From: Xiphydria camelus
Lineage: Eukaryota > Arthropoda > Insecta > Hymenoptera > Xiphydriidae
NCBI GenBank assembly: GCA_963678675.1
Contig: OY783200.1
Span: 19,234,190 to 19,298,189 of the forward strand
DNA length: 64,000 nt
Reading direction: 5' to 3'
Below, piece after piece: positions 31,691 through 44,207 of the stretch (position 1 is its first letter; each line of letters starts with the position of its first letter). The notes under the pieces were generated by a model that did no database searches, had not been told where the DNA came from, and saw nothing but the letters and a program-made list of their open reading frames with translations. Made by a program: the position numbers and the translations under genes.

Positions 31691-32815
31691 GCGCTTCACG
31701 CCCTAATAACGAAAATAACTATTATTCATTGTTCTCCGCTTCGCTCGAGATACAGTTGGTCGCCAGATGCCTTAACTACGTAGTCTCTTGTTTTAGAGCA
31801 AGGGTCAACCCTTGCGCGGATGATTGTTTTTGAGAAGTCGCGCGTACTTATTATCGCAACTTCTCTGAACTGCTGACTGTGTGGGTTCTATATAAATGAG
31901 GTCTGACTGGTTGATTTATAGTTGTTATTGAATGAATTAACATATTGAAAAATTTGAGTTTGGAGAAAACACTTGCATGAACTTAATTTTTTCTACAACT
32001 TTACAGTAATGCTGACTGGCCATGTCCCACTCTTTTGCTGGCTGACTGTTTGTTTTGAGTTTTTTATTGCATAGACTAATTACAAATGAATTTGGAGCTA
32101 GTAGAAAACAGTTGCACGAACCTAATTATTCTGACACCTTTGGTGGCGCGCGAATGCCAGGTGTCCCAAAACCAGACCGGCTGACTGTACAGTGACGTTT
32201 TACAGCCCAATTGTAATTCACTAGAATTGTACCAGATAGGAGAAAACTCTTGCACATTTTGTACGCCAGCTCTCCGACTATAATGTCGTACAGCTCTAAG
32301 TAATAATTAAGTAATTTTAAAAAATTCTCCAGTGGCGTCGGTACTAGGGGCCGGTATCCCCCTTTCCCCCTCCCAATCTTCGGCGCCATTGGATATTTTG
32401 TCAAGGAAATTTAATTTTTAGATTTCCCGATTAATTTAGAGAAAAAAATCACCCTTGCAAATTTTTTATTTATGGCTTCATTTTTGAGATATTTATTTTA
32501 ATTTATAGGGTTGCGAACAGGCCAAAGCTAGGTTGAACTCCATTAATTGTGATATGTGATAGAGCAACAAAAAAAATAGATTCTCATGAGAAAATTTTTT
32601 TCAAAAATGTTTCCTAACAAAGATATAGGGTGTCAAAGTTTCGAAAAAAAAAATGGTTTTCTCATCATAACTTCTAAACTACTTGATCGATTTCCATGAA
32701 ATTTCGCACACAGGCTAATGTCGTACAGCTCTAAGTAATAATTAAATAATTTTAAAAAATTCTCCAGTGGCGTCGGTACTGGGGGCCGGTACCCCCCTTT
32801 CCTGAATTCAATTTT

Positions 32816-34062
32816 CCAATTTTTTCCCTTAATTAACACATCGAAATTGACGTGTCCATTCGTTGGGTTTTCCCAAGAGGTTATAATACAGTACAATATA
32901 AACATGACTATTTCCCGCGTATGTTTTCATATTTATTCAAAATCTTTACATAACATTGAAGATGAACTGTTTACCTACTTATAATAAAATCCAATACTTA
33001 CAAATCGTTAAAAGCAATGCTTATGTCTTAAGATTATCAACGCAGCGAAACTGTGCTGTTAATAGTTTTCATGCTAGAGGCTTACCATAAGCTAGAACAA
33101 TTTCTCCTGTCCTCAAAATTTTGTATAAAATCTCAGCATCGATCTTAATGCCATTTATGCTTCTTCTTCTGAATTTTTGTAATTTAACCGTTGGTCATTT
33201 TCTGGTTGCTTAGTTTTTAGTATATAAGTGAGTTTGGTTTCCATTCACTAGTGGATTAACCCTATATCTTGCTTCGAGTTTGGCAATAATGTAAAATTAA
33301 TCGCTTTGGATCTTGATTAACGATATTTATTTTAGATTCTTAAAATAAAAATTAAAAATGTTAAATTCTCATACATACAAGTATCAAAACTTCCTCATAC
33401 TTTAATCTCCCCTATTTTGTCCCACATTCAAAAATAAACCATAAAAAAGATTTTTGCTATCAAAATCACCATCAATTTTCAGTTTACGTAAGTGATAAAT
33501 ATTGTATGCAGCGACTGACAATGGAGTCAAACTCATGCCATTTTCCGCGTGGCTTACGGAAAAAATACCCCTTTTTTCCCTTCTCCCTCATTCCAACCGC
33601 CACAATGTCCCCGAGCGCCTAATCTTTAAGTGGCGTCATTTATCCTAAGGGGAGAACCGTCAAATACATATACACAGCCACATAAAACATACATATGAAT
33701 ACATATATATATATTAAGACTCGTCACAGTGGGCGTTTCCACGTGTGGACTTCGTCGAGGGAACTGTACATATGTATATCGAGCAGATAAATACATGTGT
33801 GACGCGAAACCTGAACTTGAGTTGGTGGTAAGACCGACGCGTACACGTTCCTCTCGTCAACCCGGAGAGATCTCGCGGTGTATCCCGGAGGGGATCTGGA
33901 AAATATACTCCCTCATTCAACGCGCTCTACAGGATATCTGAGCGAAATCGGAAGTCATCTCTGCTAGCCTCGCTTTAGCCTATCAGGACGATGCATCGTC
34001 TCGTCTAACCTGCCGCTGGATGTGACGAAGCAAATAAATGTAGGTGATCTCGATCATGGCAA
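32816..34062. other. Intergenic; nothing recognised
   Basis: A+T-rich except a GC-richer patch 33720-34030. Frames at 33714-33941 overlap on both strands and show no domain. Confidence 0.5.
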
Positions 34063-34660
34063 AATTTCGTAAGGTGAATAAGGAAGTTTCATCCGACCTA
34101 GAAAAATTGACGCGTCCGAATACAATTTTATTCAAAAATTGAGAGAAAGCTACAATACATACATTCCAGTTCGCAATTCTTTAACAAAATCGATGAAAAA
34201 CTTATCAAATTTCATAAGATAAATGAGGAAATTTAATTATACCCAGAAAAATTGACCCGAGCTCGGAAACGATTTCATTAAAAAATAGAGAAAAAGCTTT
34301 AAAATATAATACACGAAATCCGATTTGCAATTCCTTAACAAAATCAGCGAGAAACTTTACTAATTTCGTAAGATAAATAAGGACCTTTTTAATTTAACCC
34401 AGTACAATTGACACGAGCTCGAAAACGATTTCATTAAAAAATTGAGAAAAAGCTACAAAATACACAAAATCCGATTTAAAATTTCAAAAAAAATCAATGA
34501 AAAACTTATCTAATTCTATAAGGTAAATGAGAAAGTTTGACTTAACTCAAAAAGTAGGCATGAGTCCGGAAACAATCTTGTTCAAAAATTGTGAAGAAGC
34601 TACAAAATACACAAAATCCGACTCTCAATTCCCTAATACAAATCAACGCAAATTTCATCT
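34063..34660. repeat. Diverged tandem repeat, four units of ~145-154 bp
   Basis: AATTTCGTAAG(A/G)TAAAT-like starts at 34063, 34208, 34362, 34512 and 34661. Each unit goes on with an AATTGAC(G/C)CGAGCTCG-type word, GATTTCATTAAAAAATTGAG and AAAATCCGATTT. Units are about 75-85% alike by eye. Satellite-like, non-coding. Confidence 0.85.
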
Positions 34661-36820
34661 AATTTTATAACTATATCTTCAGGATCAGACGCCTGCAAAG
34701 AGAAGACCTCCACAAGTACATTTTTATATACTGCTTTGCTCCTGAATATCGAGGGGCCCCAGCGAGACAAAAAAGACGACCGCATCGGCTGATCCTAATG
34801 GCGGTAGCCGACATCTCGTCGCCCCAGGATTCTGTGTAACGCCCTGAAATCCTTGGTAGCGCGCGAAGGTGAGATGGCGATGTAACCCGACGCGTCGGCT
34901 GAACGCAAGCTAGCCGAGACCGGCGCGGTCTTAGGTGAAACCCGATCCATACCTCTCTTAAGAAACTGCACACAGCTCAGAGAGAATAGCCTACCCCGTC
35001 CACATCGGTAGCTGACTATATTGTGCCGCGTTTTAAGACTGAAGACGAGATGGAGGAGGCGGAGGGGGAAGGTGGGAGATATTCACGCGTCATAAAGCAG
35101 TGGAACCACCTACCCCTGCTACAGCAGCACTGCTGCTCCTCGTTCCTGTTCTACTTTCTCTCTTCAGTAGTTGGCGAGGATATAGGTATATAATGACAGC
35201 CGGGGCAAGTGCAAGAGTGAAAAATCCACTCCAGATCGACAGGAGTCCTTGTCGAGCTGTGAAAGGTTCTCTCAAAAATACAGAGGATCCTTCTTTTAAA
35301 AATAAAGATATTTTTAGAAGAAGAAAGGAGCACAAAAAGAAATACTGGAATATTTAGTGCGATACCGTGGATGGGAAACGACTAGCGTGTTATCTTCATA
35401 AATTTAATGAGATCGAACTGTGTCCTGCATCCATATCCATCGATATATTGCATATACGTGTATTTCTTGTATCTGTTTTCTATTTTGTCTCAATTTTACG
35501 CACACCAGTGTTCACGAACTCGCTTCGAGAATGGGCGTGGACTTTGCCGAATATGCGAACCAATAGTGACTCGGCTGACCCCGCCTATTCGCCTATTGCC
35601 GTACCAGATAGCGAGCCAAGGGGCTCGGCCGACGCATTATTGGTTCGCGCGTCCGGCTGAATCCACGCCCAGTCTTGCAGCAGATCCATGAACGCACGCT
35701 AACTATGGCATTTACGGAAAAGCGGACATGGCTACTGAAGAATGTACTGACTAACATTCGAATGCACTATGTATGAAATGATTCCTTCGCAGGGAATTAA
35801 ACGAAATCAGACTCCAGTGGTCTCGTTGCGCACCGATAATTAAGGCACTCCCTATTTGACTTTTTTCGCTACACGTGAAAGGGACACGGGGGGGGGGGGT
35901 TCACTTTCGCGTGAAGGTACATCAAAGCGAAGGGAGAGGAGCAGCGGAAACATATAAACAGTGCGATAGACTGCATGCCTCATCTCGTCTCGTTTCATGG
36001 AATATTGGTTCCTTGCTCCACATCGACGCTCAGCGTCGATTGATTTCCGAGCGACGTTCGAATTCTTCCACTGCAGCCAATCCGAATAAGTGATACGCCC
36101 GGCAGAGCTATCTCCCTCCCTGTGCCGAACGACGAACGTTGCACTCCTGCTACGACCGATACAAACAATACCATCAGACTCTCTCCCCCTCTCCACCCTA
36201 TTCCCCCTCCCTTCCCGTCCCACCCCCTCTTTCCTGCTCTCTCTCCTCTTCCCCTCTCCCACTCTCCCATCCACTTCATCCCTCTTTCTCTCCTCCCTCT
36301 CCCTCTCCTCCCCTCCACCCTCCCCCTCCCCTTCCCCTCTCTCTCTCTCTGGGGTAGCTCGTACTACAGGCAACACGTACGAGGGATATGTGGCACGCGC
36401 GCGTACACACGCGTCGAGGAGGGTGAGCCCCGTGTTACGGGGTTGTTGCGGCTTGTCCGTACAACAGCTACTGCATTATCAGATTGAAACGACACTTCTG
36501 CGGGGATCGAAGATCCGATCAAAAGCCGTCCTTTTTGGCGTATCTTACCTATACGGATTGCTACGCGTCACGTACCTCGTACTGTCGCAACGTGTAATTA
36601 CAAAGATGCCATTTAATTTTAAAGATTTCATAATAATACAGCGATATCATTATAATACATCGATTGTATAACTTAGTGGGAAATTAATTTATTGCGAATG
36701 ACCTTGAGTGGTTTGCTTCTTTTTTTAATTTTAATAGGATCTCGGTAAAAAAAATTATTTACTTTAGATTGATTTTTTTTCGTGTAAATGAATTCTTCTG
36801 TATTTTTTTATTCCTAATAG
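34661..36820. other. Intergenic with GC-rich and CT-rich patches; no gene recognised
   Basis: 34680-35100 and 35480-35700 are GC-rich; 36170-36360 is nearly pure pyrimidine. Frames up to 193 codons (36090-36671) arise from the CT tract. A run of about 10 G lies near 35889. The hydrophobic frame at 35100 has no ATG and looks compositional. Confidence 0.45.
35533..35672. repeat. 140-bp inverted repeat
   Basis: GGGCGTGGACTTTGCCG and GCGAACCAATAGTGACTCGG are mirrored at the right (ending AATCCACGCCC) with scattered mismatches. A GC-rich MITE-like hairpin. Confidence 0.65.
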
Positions 36821-36823
36821 TGT

Positions 36824-36925
36824 GTATGACAAATTATGGTATGTATGACAATAAGATGTGTATGGTGTGTATGACAATAAGATGTAGTAGATGGTAGTAT
36901 GGTGTGTATGACAATAAGATAGGCA
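36824..36925. repeat. Minisatellite
   Basis: Three to four imperfect copies of GGTGTGTATGACAATAAGAT. Confidence 0.85.
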
Positions 36926-37424
36926 AGTTATTTTGCGTTAATATAACTGCATATAGTGTTTCAGCGTAGCTAATTTTTACGTAGAAAGAATTTTTTCTTT
37001 CGAAAACATGCTTTTTCGAATCACATATTATATGACCATAGCGAAAGATTTATAGTTACTTAAATTATAATTTTTCTAGTCCTTGTAAATATTTTATAGT
37101 AACATTTATGAAACAAATTATATTAAAAATATTGTTTCTAAGTAATATACCTACTCAAAGCAATAATAAGATATTGAATTATTCTGTGCTTATGAATAAT
37201 ATAATATATAGTTGACAGCATTATTTATATAAACTATAAAATAAATTTGACGGCATAGGTCTCTCTCCAATATAGTTAAAATAATTGTTGGTTCAACTAC
37301 ATATATTTTTTCCTTCACTGTAAAGACAAAGCGATTTATTTTGCACCATCTCATCACTCCGAATGCACCATCCGAATGCAAGAATGCACCATCCGAAGGA
37401 ATATGACACGTTGGATTAAACATA

Positions 37425-37935
37425 CACTGGAAAAAAGTATGAATCGTACAACCGAATTGTTCAGCTCTGACAGCTATACTTTCGAACCTTTTTATATTTA
37501 ATTATTATTAACTACGAAATATTGCTGTCGTAGCAATACTAGAGTAATTATTGGATGGGATGTGTATATCAGGTATACAGCTGTGTGAGATCTACGAATC
37601 ACTCTTTTGATGTACCTATTCCAGTAAGAGTAGCGCTATCTAGCATGCAATTGCCAGAATTGTACATTTAACTATGACAGATACCGGAGCGCTTTAGTAG
37701 GAATATAGACAGCTCTGACATCTATATAACCAAAAAGTTTGTAAAACTATTAATGCTATTGCTATAAGAAGGGAATAAATAGTTATATTTGGAATATCAT
37801 AGTGCTACGTTCGCACGAAATTAGTAACAGAACTAATATTGCTATTGTAAGTACCTATGCGGTTTTATTCATGGAAATCTCTACTTCTAGCTTTCTATTA
37901 ATTTGCTGTAGGGGAATCATACTTTTTTTCCAGTA
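37425..37935. mobile_element. 511-bp TIR element, TA target
   Basis: CACTGGAAAAAAGTATGAATC at the left is mirrored by GGAATCATACTTTTTTTCCAG at the right, each next to TA. The interior repeats AGCTCTGACA(G/T)CTAT twice (about 37461 and 37710). Non-coding, Tc1/mariner-type MITE by target site. Confidence 0.75.
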
Positions 37936-38573
37936 TACTTTGGATACGTTCTACATCAACTGAGCCGGTCGATTGTGAGTGTCGTCACCAGGCAATCCCA
38001 GCGTAATTATCGGTAGGTAACCAAACATCTCGTAATTCCGGAGAAAATCTATATTCCCCCTCGGGGCAGAAGCGCTCACCCTCTCCGACCACCGGATGCA
38101 ATATAATTCGCAATAATATAGCGGGGCGGAGTAACGGGCGCGGTCTCGCGATTAGGAGAGGAAACGATTGTCTGGCGGAAGTCGCGGAAGGAAGAAGAGG
38201 GGGGGAGGGGACTGACAGAGAGCGCTATAATATTATGTACGTTATCTCATCACCGAAATTTTATTCTCGGTTGCTCGAAGTTCAAACAAGACAGGAGGTG
38301 ACTTTATCGGGGAAACAAAATTAGTCTACCCATTTAAGCCTAAAATAAGTAGGTAAATATGTAAATAAATGTAAAACTTACGGAGCATTATATTAAAAAA
38401 ACTTTGATGATTTTAAAATTTCATACACGAAGAGCTCATTTTATCAAGTGCATCATCCAAAGGAATGCTCTTCGAATTTGATGAATATCGCGTAATAATT
38501 TAGAATAATTAAATTGTTTTTGATATGGATTCTTTTTTGTAATTATTGATTTATCAAAAATAATCATGTAATC

Positions 38574-38978
38574 TGTCAATAAAATAACAACATAACCAAA
38601 AATCATAAAATGTATCTGCTCAGTGACTCAGTGGTTGTTTATGTTTTCCAAATACGTATCTGTGTGTGCTGCGAAATTAATGAGTGACTTCAGAAGGGAA
38701 GAGGAATTAACTTTGGATATTTTTTCCTAAAGGTAACAACACCTATTTCCACGATACCCTGGAGGTACGCCTTCGCAATACTCTACCTCCAGGCTAATGT
38801 GGAAATTCGTGTTCTTATCTTTGGGTTAGGAGTATTTAAATTTAATTCATCTTCGCTACTCCTGAAGTCACTCGTTAACTTCGCGGCACACAAGTGCGTA
38901 TTTGGGGACCATAAACAACCCTGAGTCACTGAGCAGGTATAGGTTATGATTTTTGGTTATGTTGAGATTTATTGACAA
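38574..38978. mobile_element. 405-bp palindromic element next to the Helitron remnant
   Basis: TGTCAATAAA(A/T)...AACATAACCAAAAATCAT at the left is mirrored at the right; the arms run to the centre near 38775 (CCTGGAGGTA / TACCTCCAGG). CTGCTCAGTGACTCAG occurs in both arms. It lies immediately downstream (minus strand) of the decayed Helitron gene. Confidence 0.8.
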
Positions 38979-39044
38979 GTTGCAATGCTCGATTAGACAT
39001 TGATAATTTCGGTGCCGCGAGATCTATGCAGTTCGATTACTGAT

Positions 39045-39900
39045 CCATTGGATTTTTTTTCTGTTAATGTGAACGTTGATGCAATGGTCATCGTCAATAT
39101 TCCTCGGTAACATTTTCACCATTGTATCTATTGATACAGGCCCGTTAATTATTTGTCCATTAATTCCATAGGTACTGATCATGAGCATGATGTAATCGTC
39201 TAATTTCCATAAAATGGTATTCGGGGAGAAACAAGTATCTCAGATACCCCAAATCTAATGGAGGCAAGTGGTTTGGTTTTGGAGGATATTTAAAACCGTT
39301 GTATACAGATAGCGCAGGAATTACGTTTTTACTGAGAGCGTTTTTGCAAATATAACATATAGAAATATTTTTATTTATTATTTTCTGACAGTATAATATT
39401 TAAAATTTCCTGGCATTCAGGTGACGGTGGCTTTCAATCGTCTTCAAACCATAACCTGTTACAAACTGAGCAGGCGTAACCAAACACATTATTCACAAAT
39501 CTTTTTCGAAAATCGTTATGGGCACTTTTGTTTTTGTTATAGTCACTATATGGCATAGTCGAATCAATGGTTTCATCTGTTCGTGTGTTCTGAATCGTAT
39601 CTGGCTCAAGTGACAGTGGTAGGTTAGAATCCAATACCCTGACGTAGCAAAACGTATCACTGGTTAAGGGATCACTTAGAGGAACATCGACATGTAGGTA
39701 CAATACATACTGAACGTTATGCTGTGTCGAAGCAACTTCTAATACGTTATGTACAGAAATGCTATTTTTATTGCTGTTTTCCTTTGTCTACACTCACATA
39801 TCAATTGTACATTACACTTTGCAACCTTTTTCGTTTTATTTTCTTTGTGACGTTGTCTCTCACGATACTCTTTACATTTTTGGGCGTTTGATTTACCCAT
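39045..39900 (-). pseudogene. Helitron replicase-helicase N-terminal remnant (DUF6570 region)
   Basis: Reading right to left: ATG at 39900 starts MGKSNAQKCKEYRERQR, the basic start common in Helitron proteins. At 39480-39440 FRKRFVNNVFGYACSVCNRL matches the 'F...F..NsfG..C.vCdRLWF' segment. After a frameshift come ICYICKNALS, PALSVYNGFKYPPKPNHLPP and FMEIRRLHH. After another shift come TYGINGQIINGPVSIDTMV, MLPRNIDDD and INVHI. These are the successive landmarks of the DUF6570 region that precedes the HUH replicase domain. At least three frame breaks; the Rep and helicase domains are missing. A dead 5' part of an autonomous Helitron. Confidence 0.85.
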
Positions 39901-41122
39901 CGTCATATATTGCAATAGACACAACACAAAATAAAATACACAATTATTTACTTTTTTAAAGAAGTATGTAATTTTACTTTGAACGAAAATAACCGATATA
40001 AATAATATTTTGACACATGACTACTGTAAACAAAGTACGGTTAGAGAAGCGACGCCGTTTACTAAATTGGCGGCAAAGTGAGTGACGTCACGCATACCAT
40101 CACACAGTACGCATACGAGACACAGTAGCCATCTATAACCTTTGTACGTAAATTTTGCGTGTCTTATACACTGACTATACCGAATCTGCTTCAAGCATCC
40201 CCCCTACGACGGTCCCCTCCACATATTTCCCAACGCCTCTACCCTAGAGGTTTTCTCTACGAGTCCCCCCTCCGCTATACCCTTTGCCCCTACTCCACCA
40301 CTGGGGAGTGTCGGAATTTCCTTTCACCCAGTCAAACCCATGAAATGGATTTACTGCCTACCCCGCGCCTAAAGAAGTTTCACTTCAAAAAAGAAATTAA
40401 GTACATCTCTTTTCATTGAATCGATGCGATGTTCTCAAGAAGGGTATAATAACAAGATGCCTTTACGAGAAGAAAACATAAAAATATACGTGACACTTTT
40501 TAAGATACGTCAATAGGTAAAGTGCAACTTTCTAATACAGTTAACAATTTTCAGTAGCGCCGCGGAAGGTACAAAAGGGACCCGTCTGATCTACCACTAC
40601 TTTTCAAGTAGCATATACAGGGGAGCCACCAGGAACGAATACGATGACAGTCGACACACACGAGGCTCATCCCCTGTATCGACCCTATCGCCTCCTCATG
40701 TATAACACCTAATACTTAGGCTTACCCGTGTGAATACCAACTCGACATATGTACATATGTATTATAGATATACGTATATACAAACGCACGTATGTACCGC
40801 ATATCTGTTAGCTCTATACAGCACGTTTCCCGCTACCTTCGCATTTATGTACATAGCAGAAAGAGAGAAGCTGAGGGTGGCGGGGGGGGGGGGGGGGGGG
40901 GAGATGTCGACGAATGGAACCTCATTTGTCGACAACGGAGTGCAAAGCTCGAATGATGGGAGGATGTGCTTCAGCTACGCGCCTACATCCTCTACGGGAT
41001 TAAAGATATGCGTGGCGAACAAACTAGTTCGAAGAAATCAGAAAAGGAAGCTTCTCGTGCGTGGTAACCGCGCATAGCGGAAGTACATCCCGCCGTGCTG
41101 GCGAGAGAATGGGGGGCGAAGG
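39901..41122. other. Intergenic; G-run and GC patches, no gene recognised
   Basis: Includes an uninterrupted G tract of about 20 at 40881-40901. Frames at 40159-40419 and 40730-41077 have no recognisable domain. Confidence 0.45.
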
Positions 41123-42806
41123 TGTGTGTGAAGTTAGCACTGCCATTTTGAAATTTTAAAAAATTAACGATTGTCTCTGATTGTGCAATATTTGTGCTTC
41201 ATTGTGCAGAAATCCACATATCAAAATCTTAAAAAATGGCCGACTTATGATTCAACTCAGTTCTTATCATAGGCACTGCTACTTTGTTTTTCCTAAGAAA
41301 TGAAAGTTGCGCTCAATTCTTCCAAGAGTGAGCACCGTTATGCCACAACCCGGAATGCTCAGCGTCGAGCCGTTTTCGAGAAAAATAATAGAAATAAAAA
41401 ATTATCAGCATCACCATTTTTTAAATTTCAAATTTTTGTTTACAGTTATCGAAAGAGGCCAAGTTGTGCTTCGTTATCCACAAACTTAAATTTCGAATAA
41501 TGCATCCATGCATCTATAATTTACAGTTAAAAGTAATAAACTAAGATATCCATATCTTCGTGTCAAAATTGGCGATAGAGACATTTTTCAACTATTATTA
41601 GGATCAAAATGATAATGTACATGAAATACAGAGCGTATTAGGCTAGAAATAGGTAAACAGATCAAAGAAATGACAAAAGAAAGATTAGCAAAATAGAAAA
41701 TATCGAATGCAGAAATATATCAAAATAGAAATACATTAGACTCGACGAACACAAAAACTTTTCCTAATGACAGAAATCACTAGGAGTAGCTGTTCTACCT
41801 TAACTCCTTCCGTTCTGGAATTATTCGACATGATATTCTTGCCATCTGGATACGGTAACAACCGATTTCCGGTTAAGGTAGAACGGCTACTCCTAGCAAT
41901 TACTGTCATTAGGAAAAGTTTGTGCTCAAGCAAAACGGAGTCCAGGTCATGACATTTTTATATTCGAAAATTTACAGAATTTCAATTATAAATTTTTTGA
42001 CATTTTTGGGAAAATCGCGACGGAAGATAACTTTCATTCCGACATTTCCGTATTACTCCCGTAGTACAAATGAGCGCAACTCGCGGGATTCCGATATCTT
42101 CGTCCGTTCTCGAGTTATTCGACTTGATAGATTTTTGCTCTCTATAGATAAGGGAACAACCGATTTCCGGTTAAAGTGGAACAGCTACTCATAGCGATTT
42201 CTGTCATTAGGAAAAGTTTTTGTGCTGGTCGAGTCTAATGTATTTCTATTTTGATATATTTCAGAATTCGACATTTTCTATTTTTCAAATTTTTTTTGGT
42301 CATTTCTTTGGTCCGTTTATTTATTTCTAGCCTAATACATTCTGTACTTCACGTACATTATCATTTTGAACTTAATGATATCTCAGTTTATTACCTGTTT
42401 AACTGTAAATTATGAATGTATGGATGCATTATCTGAAATTTAAGTTTGTGCACAATGAAGCACAACTTGGCCTCTTTCGACAACTGTAAAGAAAATTTGA
42501 AAATTCGAAAATGGCGCTGTTGATACTTTTTTATTTGTATTATTTTTCTCGAAAACGGCTCAACGCTGAGTATTCCTGGTTATGGCACAACGATGCACAC
42601 GCTTGAAAGAATTGAGCACAACTTTCATTTCTTAGGAAAAACAAAATGGCGGTGCTAGCGATAAGAACTAATTTTAGTCATAAGTCGGCCGTTTTTTAAG
42701 ATTTTGATATGCGGATTGCGGCACAATGAAACACAAATAATGCACAATTAGGCATAATCGTTAGTTTTTAAAAATTTCAAAATGGCGGTGCTAACTTCAC
42801 ACGCAT
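41123..42806. mobile_element. 1.68-kb fold-back element, ~600-bp TIRs, 10-bp target duplication (Mutator-like)
   Basis: GGGGCGAAGG flanks both sides (41113-41122 and 42807-42816). The outer ends read GTGTGAAGTTAGCAC inverted. Arms extend to about 41730 and from about 42190 with good complementarity (AAAAACGGCTCAACGCTGAG and similar). The middle has a second inverted pair around CTTTTCCTAATGACAG and CCGATTTCCGGTTAA. A 9-10-bp duplication with very long TIRs is typical of Mutator-like fold-back elements. The frames inside are arm by-products, and no MULE transposase is visible. Confidence 0.85.
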
Positions 42807-42829
42807 GGGGCGAAGGAGAAAGGAAGAAA

Positions 42830-44161
42830 GAGCTTGGCGTGGATAAGGGAGCGGCGTGCGACGGGGAACCAGATAGATACGACGAGGCGTGTTGGTGAGT
42901 TCACTCCCCTCGGCCATGCGCAACCTTACGTACTTGATATCGTCCGCCGCCTCGCCGTCACCAGTGAATGTCAATGACTGGATGACGCCGCTGCGTGATC
43001 ATCGCGAACCACCGTTAAATAACGGTTTTTTATATTTATTGAGACGGAATTTCATCAAGTCTTTAATTATTGTTCGGGTGTTGAGTTCTCTGTTATGTTT
43101 TGGAGGGAATTCTTCAGGTTTCTTGGTCTCGAAAAATGTTGCGATCTTCTATTAAATTTGCTTAAGGTTTTATTCACGTCGGATGATTTTGAATTTTTAA
43201 AATAATGTTTTAATTGGATAAATTTATATAGTTTTGATTTCTTCTTCTTTAAATTGATATTTTGATGTGAAATCTTTCATTTTGGCTTGATTTTCTCCTT
43301 CAATAGAATAGAAGTTCTGAAGTTGACATTGGGTTTCATGTCCTGCTTTTGAAAATTCGACTTCACATATTGTGTTCAGTTAGAAAAAGTATTATTGACA
43401 ATTATTCTCCTATGTAAAATTATGTTTTAAAAATTGGAAATATTATTATTATATAATTTTTGCGTTTATCCAAAGGATCTGCAATCTATTTTCGGATATT
43501 CTAATCTTCCAATTTCGAACACACTCTTTCAATGAGAATAATATCGTTCTTTTAGTAGATTCTCAAGAATATAAGAAGAATGTCAAATTTGGCAAAATAT
43601 TTTCGAATGCCTGTAAAAGGATCAATAGATGTCGAAAGCAATACTTCTCGCCTTCCTTTGTCAAATTTCCTGAATATTTATTGAATCAAATCGTTATATT
43701 CCACTTTATTTTCATGTTTTGAAGAGGAATTTGCAGCGTCATCAAAAGACAGAACGCCAGACTGGTTGACCACCTCGGAAGATCTCTTATACGGCCGGCG
43801 TCTGCTTCCTCCACGTTCTCATCAACCCTCTCTCGCCCCCCTCTCACATGCATACGGCTAAGTGCACCCCTATGCTCCGTACGCCATAATGCGTTCGCAC
43901 TAACTTCGGCAGCCTCGTTATACGCCCGTACGCGACGCCATGTTCGGAAGCGGGTCGATCGATGGCGAGACAACGTTGCGGGTAATTTCACGAATTTCTC
44001 GAGTATAGAAGCGTGTCGTCTTCGATATATATACATAATAGAGCTTTCAAGCGATCCTAAGGATCCAGGTGCAGGTGATTAAAATCTCTCGTCTCGATGG
44101 AGCAGTACTTGACGTTTCGAAGTAGTCCTTGCAAGGATTATTAGGCTCTGAGACAGTCCCA

Positions 44162-44207
<46 letters not shown>

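Larger units (their letters stand above)
30210..32280. mobile_element. 2.07-kb PIF/Harbinger-like element with ~450-bp TIRs and TAA duplication
   Basis: Flanked by TAA (30207-30209 and 32281-32283), inserted in unit 2 of the surrounding array; unit 3 shows the empty site GGCTAATGTCG. A 3-bp TWA duplication is the PIF/Harbinger hallmark. TIRs start TAGT(TC/CG)(A/G)AGAGCTGGCG and extend to about 30659 and from 31831. Each arm contains about five spaced CAGTCAGC-type words, probable binding sites. The unique middle carries a frameshifted exon (30997-31257) and smaller inverted and direct repeats, such as GCAGTGCGTGAAAT twice near 31525-31560. No transposase recognised, so non-autonomous. Confidence 0.8.
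29602..32815. repeat. Tandem array of a ~435-440-bp unit, split by a transposon
   Basis: Unit starts (TGATATGTGATAGA(A/G)CAAC) lie at 29602, 30042 and 32550. After removing the 2071-bp insert and its 3-bp duplication, unit 2 is 434 bp. Each unit carries AGGGTGTCAAAGTTT, GATCGATTTCCATGAA and GGGGCCGGTATCCCCC. The third unit is cut at about 32815. Units contain the AGGGTGTC motif reminiscent of DDE-element ends, so the array may have begun as a transposon TIR. Confidence 0.85.

Noticed and set aside
34063..34660. CRISPR-like array
   Set aside because: The repeat unit is ~150 bp and tandem without unique spacers; the genome is eukaryotic.
35100..35357. Frame starting with an alanine/leucine-rich stretch resembling a signal peptide
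   Set aside because: It has no ATG (starts at GTG), the hydrophobic run comes from a CTG/CTACTTT-rich tract, and no promoter or domain is seen.
36090..36671. 193-codon Ser/Pro/Leu frame
   Set aside because: It covers a CT-rich low-complexity tract.
43686..44036. 116-codon minus-strand Arg-rich frame
   Set aside because: GC-island composition, no domain, no neighbouring gene signals.
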